Virus record (IMG/VR): IMGVR_UViG_3300036985_002823 | Coordinates: 1 to 47,483 of that record | Reading direction: 5' to 3' (one strand) | Length of the DNA stretch: 47,483 bases | Source: a virus | Shown here: positions 34,976 through 45,131 of the stretch, in pieces | Layout of the letters: each line of letters starts with the position of its first letter | Numbering within the stretch: position 1 is the first letter of the stretch | Program-made: the position numbers and the translations under genes | Notes under the pieces: generated by a model | What the model was told of the DNA's origin: nothing | The model's input: the letters and a program-made list of their open reading frames with translations, nothing else | Database searches by the model: none

Positions 34976-37825
34976 TTATTTATTTAATATACTATAATTT
35001 TTTTGAGATTGCAATTTAAAAGCTTCTAAATGATTTTGTTCACTTAGTCCTACTTTACTAATAGGTAATTGATATTCAGTTTTTTCTTCTGTTAACTTAC
35101 CATTAGAAATATACTTTTGAGTTGCTACAACAGAAACAGTACCTCTAGCTTTGTCATAGTTTTTGTAAGTAATAGTTCCACCATAATCAGAATAAGCATC
35201 AACTGTGTGGTCTACTCCAGATCTTATTATAAGTTCAGTATTACTCATTTGAGATCCTTTAATTACATCACTTTTAGTTATTGTGTTATTAAAGAATAAT
35301 GTAACACCATCCTTTAGTATTTTAGCTTTTGCATCAGCTTCAGGTCCTTTGTCTTTTGAGCCTAATACTTTATCTAGATAATCTTTAGGAATATTTACTG
35401 TAATAGAAGATACATTTTCTTTTTCGGCAGCAATACCAGATAGTAAAGCAGCTATTGTAGGTTTATTTTTTTCACTTCCTGATCTAGCAGTTGTAATAAG
35501 ACTTTGAATTACTCTTTGAGCATATTCATTATTGTCTTCTTCATAATTATCTAAACTGTTATTACCAGTAACTATTTTGTAGTTATCATTTCTTAAAGCT
35601 TCGCTCATAGTGTTAATAACATCTGCAGAAACAGCTCCAGGTTTTTTTAAATCCAAAGCTTCATATTTTACAGCACCTGATGAAATTACACCACCACCTG
35701 ATAATCCTATTCCTGTATTAGTTAATTGAGCAGTAGTATTGTATGTTGTATAAAATTGTTTTTGTAAAGCTTCATAAGCATCTTGAGCATCTCCTGCATC
35801 AACATCATAATTGCCAGCTTTCATTTCTTTTTCTATATAACCTTTTACAAAACCAGCCGGAGCATCTTCAGTACCACCTAAATATATTCCACCTTTTGAT
35901 ATTAACAAGTCAGCATAGTTAGCAACTTTGTTATCAGTTGTTGCTGATTTTTTAATTTTATCTATAGTTTGTTTAGTAGCATTTATAGCATTTGTAACCT
36001 TAGCTATATAAGTATCATGAGATTTTTTAATGTTATATACTCTTTCTTTATTATTCATTATAACACTATCAGACCATGAAACATCTCCTAAAGGATTGCT
36101 TTTAGAATCAAGCATTTTATTTGTATTATTAAATACAGCATAATATCCACCAGAACCTTTTTTCTTATTAATAGCTACTAAAAGGTCTTGAGGATTTTTA
36201 ATAGAGTTCCAGTTATCTCCATATGTATTTTTAAGATATTGTTCAGCACCATTATTATTTTTAGCATTATTTTTAGCTTCATTAAATACATCATAAAGAT
36301 AGTTTACAGCACCATTTTTAGATTCACCCTCATTTTTCATTTCAGCTACAACATTAGTTCTTTGATAAAGAAGTTCTGGACTATCTTCTAAACCTAAACT
36401 AACAGTGGAACCCGGTGTTGCTTCAACTGATAAACCTTCTTCAAAGTTTCCACCTGGTGCTGGTATAGTACCATTAGCAACTCCTTTTTTAATAGAAGCT
36501 ACATCTGTATCATACCCGTGTTTGGTTTTCATTTTTTCAAGATCAATAGCAAAATTGTAAGAAGCTAAATCTTTAGCCAATACATTTTTGTATTCTAGCT
36601 CTTTCATATTTAAAGAACTTTCATAAGCCATCTCACTTTTTCTAGCTGCTGTTTTAGCACTTATCTCACCATAAGGATTTGCAACAACTTTTCTTTCCAT
36701 ACCTCTTTTAGATAAAGATTCAGCTAAATTGTTCATGTCTTGAACTTGTAGTGTAAAAGCATTTGATGTTAAAGCTTTGTTAATTAAGTATTTAACATCA
36801 CCTTTGTTATAATCAGAAGTAACATCTGTTAAAGTGTTATTAAGTTCTTTTTTATTAGTATCTAATTCAGTTCTTTTTTGAACTGCCATGTTATAAAGTT
36901 GTTGATCATAATCATTAAGCTTTCCTTTATTGTTCTTTTTTCTTTCCAACTCAAGAACAACATTATTTACTTGATCATAATCATCAGTTGTTTGTTTTAA
37001 TTGCTTACTTAAATCAGAAAGTCCTTTTGTATACACACTTGTAACATATGCTTTTTGTGATTCTTCTTCAGAGCCATATATATTAATACCAGCTCTTACA
37101 TTATCTTTCATATCAACATAAGCCTTAGTTTGATAGTTTGATTGTATTCTAGGATCATCTCCATAAACACTTTTAAACAAACCATACAAACCACCTTTAA
37201 CAACATCTCCATTAGTATCAGTTACAACCCAGTCACCACTTACATCAGTTTTAGAAGCATTGAAACCTTTTTCCATAACCAGTTTCATAGCTTTTTCTTT
37301 CCATGGAACATAAGCTTCATAACTATCAAGACTGAATCCCATAGCATCTTTAGCTGACATGTTTTTAAAATCTTCCATTTGATACTGAAGTTTTTTAACA
37401 CCTTCATCCCAGTATACACCATTACATTTTTCAGGATCTTTACAATTTTTATAACCTTCTGCTGTTTGTAATTGATTCTGAAGTTTTTTAGTTGTAGACA
37501 TATCTTTAAGTATAAGATCATCCTCATAAAAACCTTGAAATACATTTAAAGCAGCATCTACATTTTGTTCTTTAGACAAGTCTAAACCTGATATTTTTTT
37601 AATATCTTGATCAATCATTTTAAAAAACTCATCTCTTCTTCTAACACTATCTTCTCTTGATAATGGAGAATTAAGTAAACTACCATATAAACTATTTATT
37701 TTCTTTTTTCCTATATCATACTTGCTTTGTCTAGCTTGCATAACATTAGCAAAAAAGTTAAGATCAGGTTGAAATGGTTGAATTTGAGGTATGTAATCTG
37801 TTAAGCCTTGTATATAGGTTGCCAT
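34976..37825 (-). CDS. Cargo-type virion protein, 949 aa
   Basis: The start MATYIQGLTDYIPQIQPFQP, followed by NFFANVMQARQSKYD, resembles head-internal cargo proteins of crAss-like phages, by memory. The rest is helical and polar with many Asn/Lys and long coiled-coil-like stretches (residues about 270-340). A pair of Cys residues lies near 130-140 (KNCKDPEKC). No enzyme motif is seen. It is two bases upstream of the 1906-aa gene and follows the 68-base gap after the 514-aa gene. It likely fills the head and leaves with the DNA. Confidence 0.82.
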   Translation of the reverse strand: MATYIQGLTDYIPQIQPFQPDLNFFANVMQARQSKYDIGKKKINSLYGSLLNSPLSREDSVRRRDEFFKMIDQDIKKISGLDLSKEQNVDAALNVFQGFYEDDLILKDMSTTKKLQNQLQTAEGYKNCKDPEKCNGVYWDEGVKKLQYQMEDFKNMSAKDAMGFSLDSYEAYVPWKEKAMKLVMEKGFNASKTDVSGDWVVTDTNGDVVKGGLYGLFKSVYGDDPRIQSNYQTKAYVDMKDNVRAGINIYGSEEESQKAYVTSVYTKGLSDLSKQLKQTTDDYDQVNNVVLELERKKNNKGKLNDYDQQLYNMAVQKRTELDTNKKELNNTLTDVTSDYNKGDVKYLINKALTSNAFTLQVQDMNNLAESLSKRGMERKVVANPYGEISAKTAARKSEMAYESSLNMKELEYKNVLAKDLASYNFAIDLEKMKTKHGYDTDVASIKKGVANGTIPAPGGNFEEGLSVEATPGSTVSLGLEDSPELLYQRTNVVAEMKNEGESKNGAVNYLYDVFNEAKNNAKNNNGAEQYLKNTYGDNWNSIKNPQDLLVAINKKKGSGGYYAVFNNTNKMLDSKSNPLGDVSWSDSVIMNNKERVYNIKKSHDTYIAKVTNAINATKQTIDKIKKSATTDNKVANYADLLISKGGIYLGGTEDAPAGFVKGYIEKEMKAGNYDVDAGDAQDAYEALQKQFYTTYNTTAQLTNTGIGLSGGGVISSGAVKYEALDLKKPGAVSADVINTMSEALRNDNYKIVTGNNSLDNYEEDNNEYAQRVIQSLITTARSGSEKNKPTIAALLSGIAAEKENVSSITVNIPKDYLDKVLGSKDKGPEADAKAKILKDGVTLFFNNTITKSDVIKGSQMSNTELIIRSGVDHTVDAYSDYGGTITYKNYDKARGTVSVVATQKYISNGKLTEEKTEYQLPISKVGLSEQNHLEAFKLQSQKNYSILNK

Positions 37826-37870
37826 CTGTTTATTTTATGTTTTAAATATATAAAATTTTATTTATCTAGA

Positions 37871-37889
37871 TTAAACTTATAAAGTTTAA
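37871..37889. promoter_or_regulatory. Inverted repeat in a 68-base gap between virion genes
   Basis: TTAAACTT (37871-37878) and AAGTTTAA (37882-37889) form an eight-pair stem with loop ATA, just after the stop of the 514-aa gene. It is A/T-only at most pairs and no T-run follows on the minus strand, so it is not a convincing terminator. The AT-rich stretch to 37826 could hold a promoter for the giant-protein genes, or an RNA processing site. Confidence 0.35.
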
Positions 37890-37893
37890 AACT

Positions 37894-39438
37894 TTATCCT
37901 GGATAACTTTGATTTGGTAAATATCCATCATCTGTATTAGCAGCTGCTTTCTTAGAATAAAGTATCTCAAACATTTTTTCAGGATTATTAGGATTTAGCT
38001 GTTTAGCTTTTTCCCATGTACTATTAATATAATCACTATCTTGTTCTGGAGTAGGTGTATAATTTGTAGCAACATAATCAACAAATCCACCACTTGATGG
38101 ATTCGTGTAATAATTAGGGTATAAACTATTGAGTGCTTGAGTTTTAGCTCTGTTAGTTATACCATTAATAAAAGCTTTTCTTAATTCTTGTCTTGCTAAA
38201 CTTTTAGAATTATCAAACTGTTGGTTCATAATAGTATACTTATCCCACAACTGAGTATCTAAGTTAGCTTGGTTTTGAGATGCTGTATTAAGGATACTAG
38301 CTCTATTTTGCTCTAACTGATTAGCTAAACCTACATTTAAGTTATTATACCTACCCATAACATCGGCAGCATTTTTTAATGCTTGTCCTTGTATTTGAGA
38401 AGATCTAGCAGACAAAGCTTGTGGTCCAGTAAAGGCAGCTAAACCTTGAGTTTGAATATTAGCTTGTTCTGCATTAGCGGCTAGTTCTCTAGTAGGATCA
38501 TAGAAAGTTGCTCCCGGTAAATTTACATCAGGTGTAGCTTGCCAAGGTTGATATCTTTTAATTCTATTAAGATCACCAAAGGCTCCAGCAATACCTACAA
38601 TATCCTGTAACCACCACGGAGCTTTTTCTTCTACAATTTTTGTATATAAAGGTCTTCTTTCACCTTTTTTTATAGTTTTATCATCAACTTTTCCACCAGG
38701 TACAGTACCATCTACATTAACTTTACCATCTACATTAACTTTAGTTCCATCTTTTTTAGTTGTAGTGGTTGTTTCTGCAGGCTTACCATCTTCATCAGTA
38801 TAATATTCAGTATACTCATAAGGTTTGTCAGCAGTATCTTGCCAGTATTTTTTTCCATCTTGCTCAACAAATCCTTGTCTTTGCATTAATTTTTCATACT
38901 CATCTTTTGGCTTGTATACTTTTTCAGGAGCAATAGCTCTAAACCACCATTGTTGATCTTTATAAGCACCTACAACATCATCTTTAGAAAGCTTGCCTTC
39001 ATTTACAGATTTTTGTACATCTGCAATACTTGGTGTAGCAGAACTGTTATTAGCAGTTTGCCAAGCTTTAATAAGTTTATTATTTGGTTTAGGATTTTTA
39101 TTAATCATATAATCATAAACCACATTCTTATATTTACCTGCAGAATATTCTTGTAATTCTTTAATACCTGATCTTACAGTTTTATCAATGTCAGATGCAT
39201 TGCTACTTTCTGGACTAAGTTCTGGTAATCCAACTCTTTTTCTAAGCATATTAAGCCTAGTTAAGCCTTTTACACCATAAGCTTCTTTTTCACCATATCC
39301 TGCTTGTTTTTCAGCTTTAGTATATTCATACTGGTTAACTTCAGCTGGAGTAAGATCTTTTACATACTCCCAATCTTTACCACCATTATTTGATATGTAA
39401 AATTTATTACCTTCTAGTTTACTTAATTTATCTGCCAT
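37894..39438 (-). CDS. Virion structural protein, 514 aa
   Basis: The protein has a hydrophilic N-terminal half and a C-terminal half rich in Gln/Asn/Ala (ELAANAEQANIQTQGLAAF, then a long helix through GLANQLEQNRASILNTASQN), which resembles portal- or tail-associated proteins of crAss-like phages. In the centre, VGIAGAFGDLNRIKRYQPW precedes LPGATFYDPTREL, a conserved-looking string. A perfect 18-bp tandem duplication encodes repeated VNVDGK (38707-38742). No enzyme motif is visible. It lies between the 1296-aa and 949-aa genes in one transcript; a structural role is inferred from position. Confidence 0.78.
   Translation of the reverse strand: MADKLSKLEGNKFYISNNGGKDWEYVKDLTPAEVNQYEYTKAEKQAGYGEKEAYGVKGLTRLNMLRKRVGLPELSPESSNASDIDKTVRSGIKELQEYSAGKYKNVVYDYMINKNPKPNNKLIKAWQTANNSSATPSIADVQKSVNEGKLSKDDVVGAYKDQQWWFRAIAPEKVYKPKDEYEKLMQRQGFVEQDGKKYWQDTADKPYEYTEYYTDEDGKPAETTTTTKKDGTKVNVDGKVNVDGTVPGGKVDDKTIKKGERRPLYTKIVEEKAPWWLQDIVGIAGAFGDLNRIKRYQPWQATPDVNLPGATFYDPTRELAANAEQANIQTQGLAAFTGPQALSARSSQIQGQALKNAADVMGRYNNLNVGLANQLEQNRASILNTASQNQANLDTQLWDKYTIMNQQFDNSKSLARQELRKAFINGITNRAKTQALNSLYPNYYTNPSSGGFVDYVATNYTPTPEQDSDYINSTWEKAKQLNPNNPEKMFEILYSKKAAANTDDGYLPNQSYPG
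38707..38742. repeat. 18-bp perfect tandem repeat
   Basis: Two identical copies of ACCATCTACATTAACTTT lie head to tail at 38707-38724 and 38725-38742, in frame inside the 514-aa gene, adding six residues (KVNVDG type). The identity at DNA level points to a recent duplication, probably by slippage in a linker region. Confidence 0.9.
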
Positions 39439-39449
39439 AATATTATTTA

Positions 39450-42400
39450 TTATAAGTAATCTTTATAATCATCTAAGAATGATGAGCTTTTAGATTTGGT
39501 TTGTGTTTTGACTTCAGGTTTCTTTTTAACTTCTACATTTTTACTAGCAGGTTTAGTAGTTTGTTCAACTACTACATCTTCTTCTACAGGTATTTCCTCT
39601 GCAAACATTCTTTCACCACCTGGTATAGGAGTAGGCATCATAGGATATTTTACAGGTTTAAATGTATAAGGATCAACAGCACCCATACCTTGCATAATTT
39701 GATTTTGTAGCTGAGGATTGTTTTTAAAATTTTCAGGTGTTGCTCCCGGAATAGCAAAAGTTTTATAAAAAGGGTTTTTTCCTAAACCTGCATTTTTATA
39801 ATTTTCTGAAATTATAACTTTACCTGGAGTTATCATATCTTTTAATAAAGCATCTATTTTTTTTAATTTTTCTATTGTTGCATTTTTATCAGATAGTAGT
39901 GATAACTTATGGTTTTGATCAAGATTTGAAGCAAGAGAAGTTTTTTCATATTTTATAATATTACTATTTATATCTTTAAGGTTTTCTAATAATTGTTTTT
40001 TCTTATATTTAACCTCATCCATTGCTTTTTGTAAGTTATATGCTTCTTCTTTTTGTAAGTTATATGCTTCTTCTTCTTTTGATTTATTTATTTGTTTTTT
40101 AACATTTTGATATTCTCTAGCCCATTCACGTTCTCCATAAGGATCTGCAGATGCTCCAGCTTGAGCCATTGGTAATCCACCATATTTCATACTACGGAAT
40201 TGAGAAATAATGTTTCCACCATATCTTTGTACACCCATGTCTGCATCAGGTTGTTCTTCCTGAGCTTGAGTAGGTGCATACATTGTTGGATCAATATCAT
40301 TAGCTATCATATAAGGCATAGCTACTACAGGAATACCTTGAGGGAAACCTTTGATAGATTCTTGAGCCATTGCAAGTTTAGCTAACTTCATATTGTTATT
40401 AGCTATCATTGCCTCAGCTGTTTTTCTTTCTAGATCTTCAGAGTTAGCATCAGATAATATCTTTCTATATTTATTAATGTCATACTTCTTAGCAATCTCA
40501 GCTGGAGTGTATCCACCTTTTTTAGGAGCCATACCAAACTGTGCTAAAATATTAGGATCTTTAATCTTCATACTAGCAGTATCACTGTAGATGAAAGAAT
40601 TATCTGGAAGATCTAAAGGTACACCACCTTGGCTATGTCTTTTACCTGATATTTTAAAGTGTGCTGGAATACCATCAATATTTACTAAAGCAGTTTCACC
40701 ACCTTCAGCTTCTAAGTTAGCTTGGTCTCTTGGTACAGCAGTTAAACTATTTCTAACTTCTGTAGGTTGTTGAGAGAATCTTTGACTATCTACTTGAGTA
40801 GGTAAACTGAATTGTCTGTTACCATTAGTACCATATAAACCTGGTTGCATTTTTACTTCAAGACCTGATAAGGCTTGAGGTAATGCTCCACCAAATTTAG
40901 TTCTGTATGCACCATATCCTCCAGGGAATTGTACTGGAACTTGTTGATCTGGTCTAAATTCACCCATACCTTCTGCATCACGATAGTCACCTCTATTACC
41001 TAATACAATAGGTTGGTTTTGCATAGGATCTAACTTAGGTTTTTTCTCTAGATTAGATGCTAACCAATTAGCAGCACCTGGAGCATATTGACCTATAGCT
41101 TTACCAATACCTTTTGTTTTTCTTTTAACTTTAGATTCTATTGTTTCTTCTGGACCAACTTCTGTATCTGTAGGACCTGTTAATTCAGGTTTACCTTTTT
41201 GAAGAGGTTTCATATCCATACCAGCTTTTTTAGCAAGTATCTCATCTTTAGTAGGTTTAACACCTTGAGCTGATGCCAGATTAAGATTACCTATATTAGT
41301 ATCTGGTTCATTTGGACCTTGAAGATTTGCACCAGTTCCTAAAGTAGAAGGTTTAGTGCTTGCAGCAAGATTAGGAGTTGATGCAGGAGATTTAAAGTTT
41401 AAATTCATACCTGTATCTGGAACATTCATATCTTGTAATTGAGGATATGTTCCTGTAACAGAACCTGGTTGAGCCATTGCTCCCGAAGGTTGTTGTATAG
41501 ATTGCCAGTATTTTTCAGTAGTAGGACCAAAGTATTTATCTACATTTGATTCTAAACTAAATTGTTGACCGGGAGCTAAATTTTTACCTTTAGTTGTAGC
41601 TTGACCTCTTGATTGAATAATTTCTTGAGCTCTTTCTGGATAAAGTTCATGGTATCTTTGTTGGAATGCACCAGTAGCTTCACTCATTTTTCCAGGATTA
41701 GCAACATTAGCAGCCTGTGCTGCTTTATACATTTTTTCTAATTCATAGTATTGTTCAGGAGTTACTTGACCAGCCATCTGATACTTACTTAATCCACCGC
41801 CATACTTTTTATTTTTAATAAGCTGTTGCATTTTTCTTGCAGTAGCTGTATCTGTAGAAGTTCTTAATTTAGATGGATCTAATTGAACATTCTCATCAGC
41901 ATATCCTGGACCATATCCAGATGGTGTAAAAAACTCAGCAAATGGAGAATAATAACCTCTTGCACTTTCCATTAAACTATTATCATCTGTAGGTAAAGCA
42001 GATTGTTTTTGAATATACTGATCGGAGTAATTTCTGTCTTGAAACTCATTATTATCATAATCTTGTAGATACTCTTGCATTAAAGGATTCTTCTTTAACA
42101 TAAGACTTCTCATATAACTAGATTCTTTTAGACCATCAGGCATTTGACCTTTACGCATTTGCATATTTTCAGGTTCTATCATATTTCTAGATCCTGTACC
42201 TGCTGTATCTTCAAACTCAGTACTACCTTGATTATAATAATCATTCATCAATTGTGATGGAGTTGCACCTTGTTGTCTTTGTTTTTCAAATCCTGGTAAG
42301 TTAAGTTCAGTATCTTTTACAGGAACTTGTTTAATTCCCTTACCTGTAAACTTATAAGTTACTGATTTAGGGCCAAACATTTTTCTACCAGTTTTACCTA

Positions 42401-43340
42401 ATAGTCTTGCCATAGCTCCCCACTCAGGAGTACCTTCAAAGTTAGTTAAGTTAAAAGTTTTATCTTTTAATCTTTGATTAAGATCAGCCATCTTAGCATA
42501 ATCAGCATTACTCATCATATATTGAGACTGAATATCAGCTGGTAGGTATTTTGAGTAATCTCTACCTGTTGGAAATAAATCAGGTAAAGTTTTTGCAAAA
42601 TCTACAGGAACATCATCTGGTTCTTTTTGTTTACCTTTTTTAGCTTGATATGTTTGGTCCATATCTTCCATACCTGTAGCGTAAGGATTAAGAGCTTGCA
42701 TAGCTACTTTTTCTTCTTCCTTAATAAATGTATTATATACATTATTCTTAATAGCATCATCAAAAGAAGCTCTCTTATTTTCTAGGTAGTTTTGGTTACC
42801 ACCTTGAATTGTAGTTTTACCTCCAGCAGCATAAGTCTTTTTCATCTTTTTAGATGCAGCTTTAATAATCTTAGCAAGGTTAGATCCACCATCATCCATC
42901 ATAGGAAACTCATCTTCATTAGATGCATCTAAAGCACCACCCCATTCAACAGCCGGGAATGATCCATAGTTCATAGGTGAATGATATCCACCATGTAACA
43001 TCTCAGGCATTTCATTAGGCCCACCTGGTAATCCTCCACCCCAACAGAATTCTGTAATATCTCCACCATAAGCATATGGCCTAGTAGGTCCACCATAATA
43101 AGTACCACCTTGTTTTAAGAAGAATGGATTACTCATAGGTATATTAAGCTTGTCATTTACATGAGATCCATAGTTAAAAAACTGATCTGCAGTAGGTTGT
43201 CCATTGTGAGGAGCACCACTTAAACTGCCACCATGTTTTGCAAAAAATGCATCTGGAGTATCATACTCATTGTAGAATGCAGCAATACCATCTGGGGTAT
43301 TAGGATAACCTGCGGCTGCTAATATTTCTTCTTTAGTCAT
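39450..43340 (-). CDS. Gly-Gly-rich virion structural protein, 1296 aa
   Basis: The first 200 residues and several later patches contain many short Gly-Gly motifs (KHGGS, YYGGP, AYGGD, FCWGGGLPGGP, LHGGY, EWGGA, AAGGK, KYGGG, RYGGN, KYGGL). A conserved block at about 895-1000 begins KRHSQGGVPLDLPDNSFIYS and ends near GFPQGIP; I recall this block from crAss-like structural proteins. A C-terminal coiled coil includes a tandem EEAYNLQK repeat. There is no enzyme motif. It is 27 bases downstream of the transglycosylase protein and is probably part of the tail or head-neck; which part is not clear. Confidence 0.82.
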   Translation of the reverse strand: MTKEEILAAAGYPNTPDGIAAFYNEYDTPDAFFAKHGGSLSGAPHNGQPTADQFFNYGSHVNDKLNIPMSNPFFLKQGGTYYGGPTRPYAYGGDITEFCWGGGLPGGPNEMPEMLHGGYHSPMNYGSFPAVEWGGALDASNEDEFPMMDDGGSNLAKIIKAASKKMKKTYAAGGKTTIQGGNQNYLENKRASFDDAIKNNVYNTFIKEEEKVAMQALNPYATGMEDMDQTYQAKKGKQKEPDDVPVDFAKTLPDLFPTGRDYSKYLPADIQSQYMMSNADYAKMADLNQRLKDKTFNLTNFEGTPEWGAMARLLGKTGRKMFGPKSVTYKFTGKGIKQVPVKDTELNLPGFEKQRQQGATPSQLMNDYYNQGSTEFEDTAGTGSRNMIEPENMQMRKGQMPDGLKESSYMRSLMLKKNPLMQEYLQDYDNNEFQDRNYSDQYIQKQSALPTDDNSLMESARGYYSPFAEFFTPSGYGPGYADENVQLDPSKLRTSTDTATARKMQQLIKNKKYGGGLSKYQMAGQVTPEQYYELEKMYKAAQAANVANPGKMSEATGAFQQRYHELYPERAQEIIQSRGQATTKGKNLAPGQQFSLESNVDKYFGPTTEKYWQSIQQPSGAMAQPGSVTGTYPQLQDMNVPDTGMNLNFKSPASTPNLAASTKPSTLGTGANLQGPNEPDTNIGNLNLASAQGVKPTKDEILAKKAGMDMKPLQKGKPELTGPTDTEVGPEETIESKVKRKTKGIGKAIGQYAPGAANWLASNLEKKPKLDPMQNQPIVLGNRGDYRDAEGMGEFRPDQQVPVQFPGGYGAYRTKFGGALPQALSGLEVKMQPGLYGTNGNRQFSLPTQVDSQRFSQQPTEVRNSLTAVPRDQANLEAEGGETALVNIDGIPAHFKISGKRHSQGGVPLDLPDNSFIYSDTASMKIKDPNILAQFGMAPKKGGYTPAEIAKKYDINKYRKILSDANSEDLERKTAEAMIANNNMKLAKLAMAQESIKGFPQGIPVVAMPYMIANDIDPTMYAPTQAQEEQPDADMGVQRYGGNIISQFRSMKYGGLPMAQAGASADPYGEREWAREYQNVKKQINKSKEEEAYNLQKEEAYNLQKAMDEVKYKKKQLLENLKDINSNIIKYEKTSLASNLDQNHKLSLLSDKNATIEKLKKIDALLKDMITPGKVIISENYKNAGLGKNPFYKTFAIPGATPENFKNNPQLQNQIMQGMGAVDPYTFKPVKYPMMPTPIPGGERMFAEEIPVEEDVVVEQTTKPASKNVEVKKKPEVKTQTKSKSSSFLDDYKDYL
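40026..40073. repeat. 24-bp perfect tandem repeat
   Basis: Two identical 24-base copies (40026-40049 and 40050-40073) lie in frame in the 1296-aa gene and encode the eight residues EEAYNLQK twice. They sit in a coiled-coil-like Lys/Glu region, where whole-repeat gain or loss keeps the helix phase nearly intact. Exact DNA identity suggests a recent event. Confidence 0.92.
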
Positions 43341-43367
43341 ATTACAAATATAATAAATATAATAAAA

Positions 43368-45131
43368 TTAATCCACAAAATCAAGCCAACCACCTGTTTT
43401 ATATACATTTGGGTTATAAATATTTTTACCACCCGGGCCAAACACATCATAGTTTCTAGTAAACAATTTGTTTATACTAGACTGGATGTTCTTAGATGTA
43501 CCATACTTTTTAGCTTTTCTTTTAAGTTTTGGTGGTGTATATGGACCACCTCTTCTAAATTCATCTTCTCCTATTTCTCCACCTTCTTCTTTATAAGGAT
43601 ATTTTTCATAAGCTTTTTCAAACTCTTTTTCAAACTTTGAATCTTTCTTTAAAAGTATTTTATTTACATAATCTTTTGTTTCTTTAGGTAAACTGTTTAC
43701 CCAGTTATAAGAATTATAAATATCAATACCTTTTTTCTTTTGTTCATTAAGATGTTTTAAAGTATTTCCTCTTCCCCAGTTATAAGCAGCAAGAGCTTTT
43801 GCTAATTTAACACTATCTTTTTGACCAGGTTTATTTATAAAGCTTGAATCATAAAGGTCATTCATATACCATTTTTGAACTTTTGCATTAACTTCAGGAT
43901 CAAATATATCTTCTCCTTTTTTTAACACTCCAGCTTTAATTGCATCAGTTTCAACATTTTCTTTTATTTGTGCTAATCCTCTTGCTTTAGCAGGTGATAT
44001 AGCTTTAGGATTAAAGGTTGATTCTTTAAATTGTTGCCTTACTAAAAGATTTTTATCTATACCTGTTACAGGTTCTTGATTATTAAAGTTTGGATTAAAT
44101 ACTTGTCTACTATGTTGTTGTACAAATAAAGTATTAGGATCATTATAAATATTAAAACCCCCATCCTGATACTCATCAAGCCATCCACCTTCTTTCATAT
44201 GAGTATGAGTCTTAGTGTTTTGTCCACCAAAAGGATAATGACCTGTTATGTTAGGTAGAGAAGGATCTCCTCCATAAGCAAAATCTCCATGTTCACCTAA
44301 TTCTATTTGTGGAAATATATTTCTTCCACCATACTTAGGAACTTCACCCTGTCTCATATCCCAAGTAAATCCTGAGTCATCTTTAGCACCTAAAGCTGCT
44401 TGTACAGCATCTGATAGTCTTCCAGCTTTAAAGCTTTTATTTGCAATATTTATTGCTTTATCTGAACTTTTCCATTTACTAGGATTAATATATGGTATTT
44501 TATCTTTTAATATTTTTGTAGTTGCTCCTAAAGTTTCATCAAGTTCTTTTCCACCAGCTTTGTTATAATTTTGGTACATCTTAAAAGCTTGATCTATAAA
44601 CTGTTGTTGTTTACTAGCAGGTAAATATTTTGAAGCTTTAACAGCATCTTGCAATAAGCCAAATCCACCAGTTATAATTTTTCCACTTTTTCCTATTTTA
44701 CCTAATAAAGGTATAGCACCAAATGCTTCAAGAGCTGTTTCACCGCTAAGACCTGTATTTTTATAAGCTCTATAAACATCATCCCATGATGATATACCAG
44801 TTGGATCAAATACTTCTGCAATGTTTTCTAACCAAGAATCTCTATCTTCCACTTGTTTACCTTTTTGAGCCATAGGTATTTCAGTAACATACTGACCTGG
44901 GAATGTATAGTCCATACCCGGGTACATCATCTGACCATAACCTAAGTCATCTTCTCCATATACAGGATAATCTACACCCTGCATGGTTATATCATTAGAG
45001 GGAATTCTTGTAACCTGGCCTGGATATTTCCACTGACCTAAGTTAGTGTAAAGTACATCATGTTTGTAAGGATTTGTTTTACCCACAGGTTTTCTGATGT
45101 ACTCATTTCTAGGTATTTTATTCTGTTTCAT
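43368..45131 (-). CDS. Virion protein with lytic transglycosylase (SLT) domain
   Basis: In this 587-residue protein, residues about 360-455 match a soluble lytic transglycosylase fold: LLVRQQFKESTFNPKAIS with catalytic E370, then ARGLAQIKENV, then ALAAYNWGRGN. Such domains cleave peptidoglycan glycan strands and, in a virion, help DNA and proteins pass the cell wall. The N-terminal part is structural (YPGQVTRIPSND, MDYTFPGQYV). Gly-Gly motifs like those of the 1296-aa protein recur, including EGGWLDEYQDGG and TGGWLDFVD at the extreme C-terminus. The start overlaps the stop of the GIY-YIG gene (TAATG), which seems to have been inserted just in front of it. Confidence 0.88.
   Translation of the reverse strand: MKQNKIPRNEYIRKPVGKTNPYKHDVLYTNLGQWKYPGQVTRIPSNDITMQGVDYPVYGEDDLGYGQMMYPGMDYTFPGQYVTEIPMAQKGKQVEDRDSWLENIAEVFDPTGISSWDDVYRAYKNTGLSGETALEAFGAIPLLGKIGKSGKIITGGFGLLQDAVKASKYLPASKQQQFIDQAFKMYQNYNKAGGKELDETLGATTKILKDKIPYINPSKWKSSDKAINIANKSFKAGRLSDAVQAALGAKDDSGFTWDMRQGEVPKYGGRNIFPQIELGEHGDFAYGGDPSLPNITGHYPFGGQNTKTHTHMKEGGWLDEYQDGGFNIYNDPNTLFVQQHSRQVFNPNFNNQEPVTGIDKNLLVRQQFKESTFNPKAISPAKARGLAQIKENVETDAIKAGVLKKGEDIFDPEVNAKVQKWYMNDLYDSSFINKPGQKDSVKLAKALAAYNWGRGNTLKHLNEQKKKGIDIYNSYNWVNSLPKETKDYVNKILLKKDSKFEKEFEKAYEKYPYKEEGGEIGEDEFRRGGPYTPPKLKRKAKKYGTSKNIQSSINKLFTRNYDVFGPGGKNIYNPNVYKTGGWLDFVD

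Noticed and set aside
37871-37889. Intrinsic terminator after the 514-aa gene
   Set aside because: The stem is almost all A-T and no T-run follows on the minus strand, so it is listed only as a weak inverted repeat.
40026-40073. CRISPR-like repeat array
   Set aside because: Two copies without spacers, in frame inside a gene: a simple tandem duplication.
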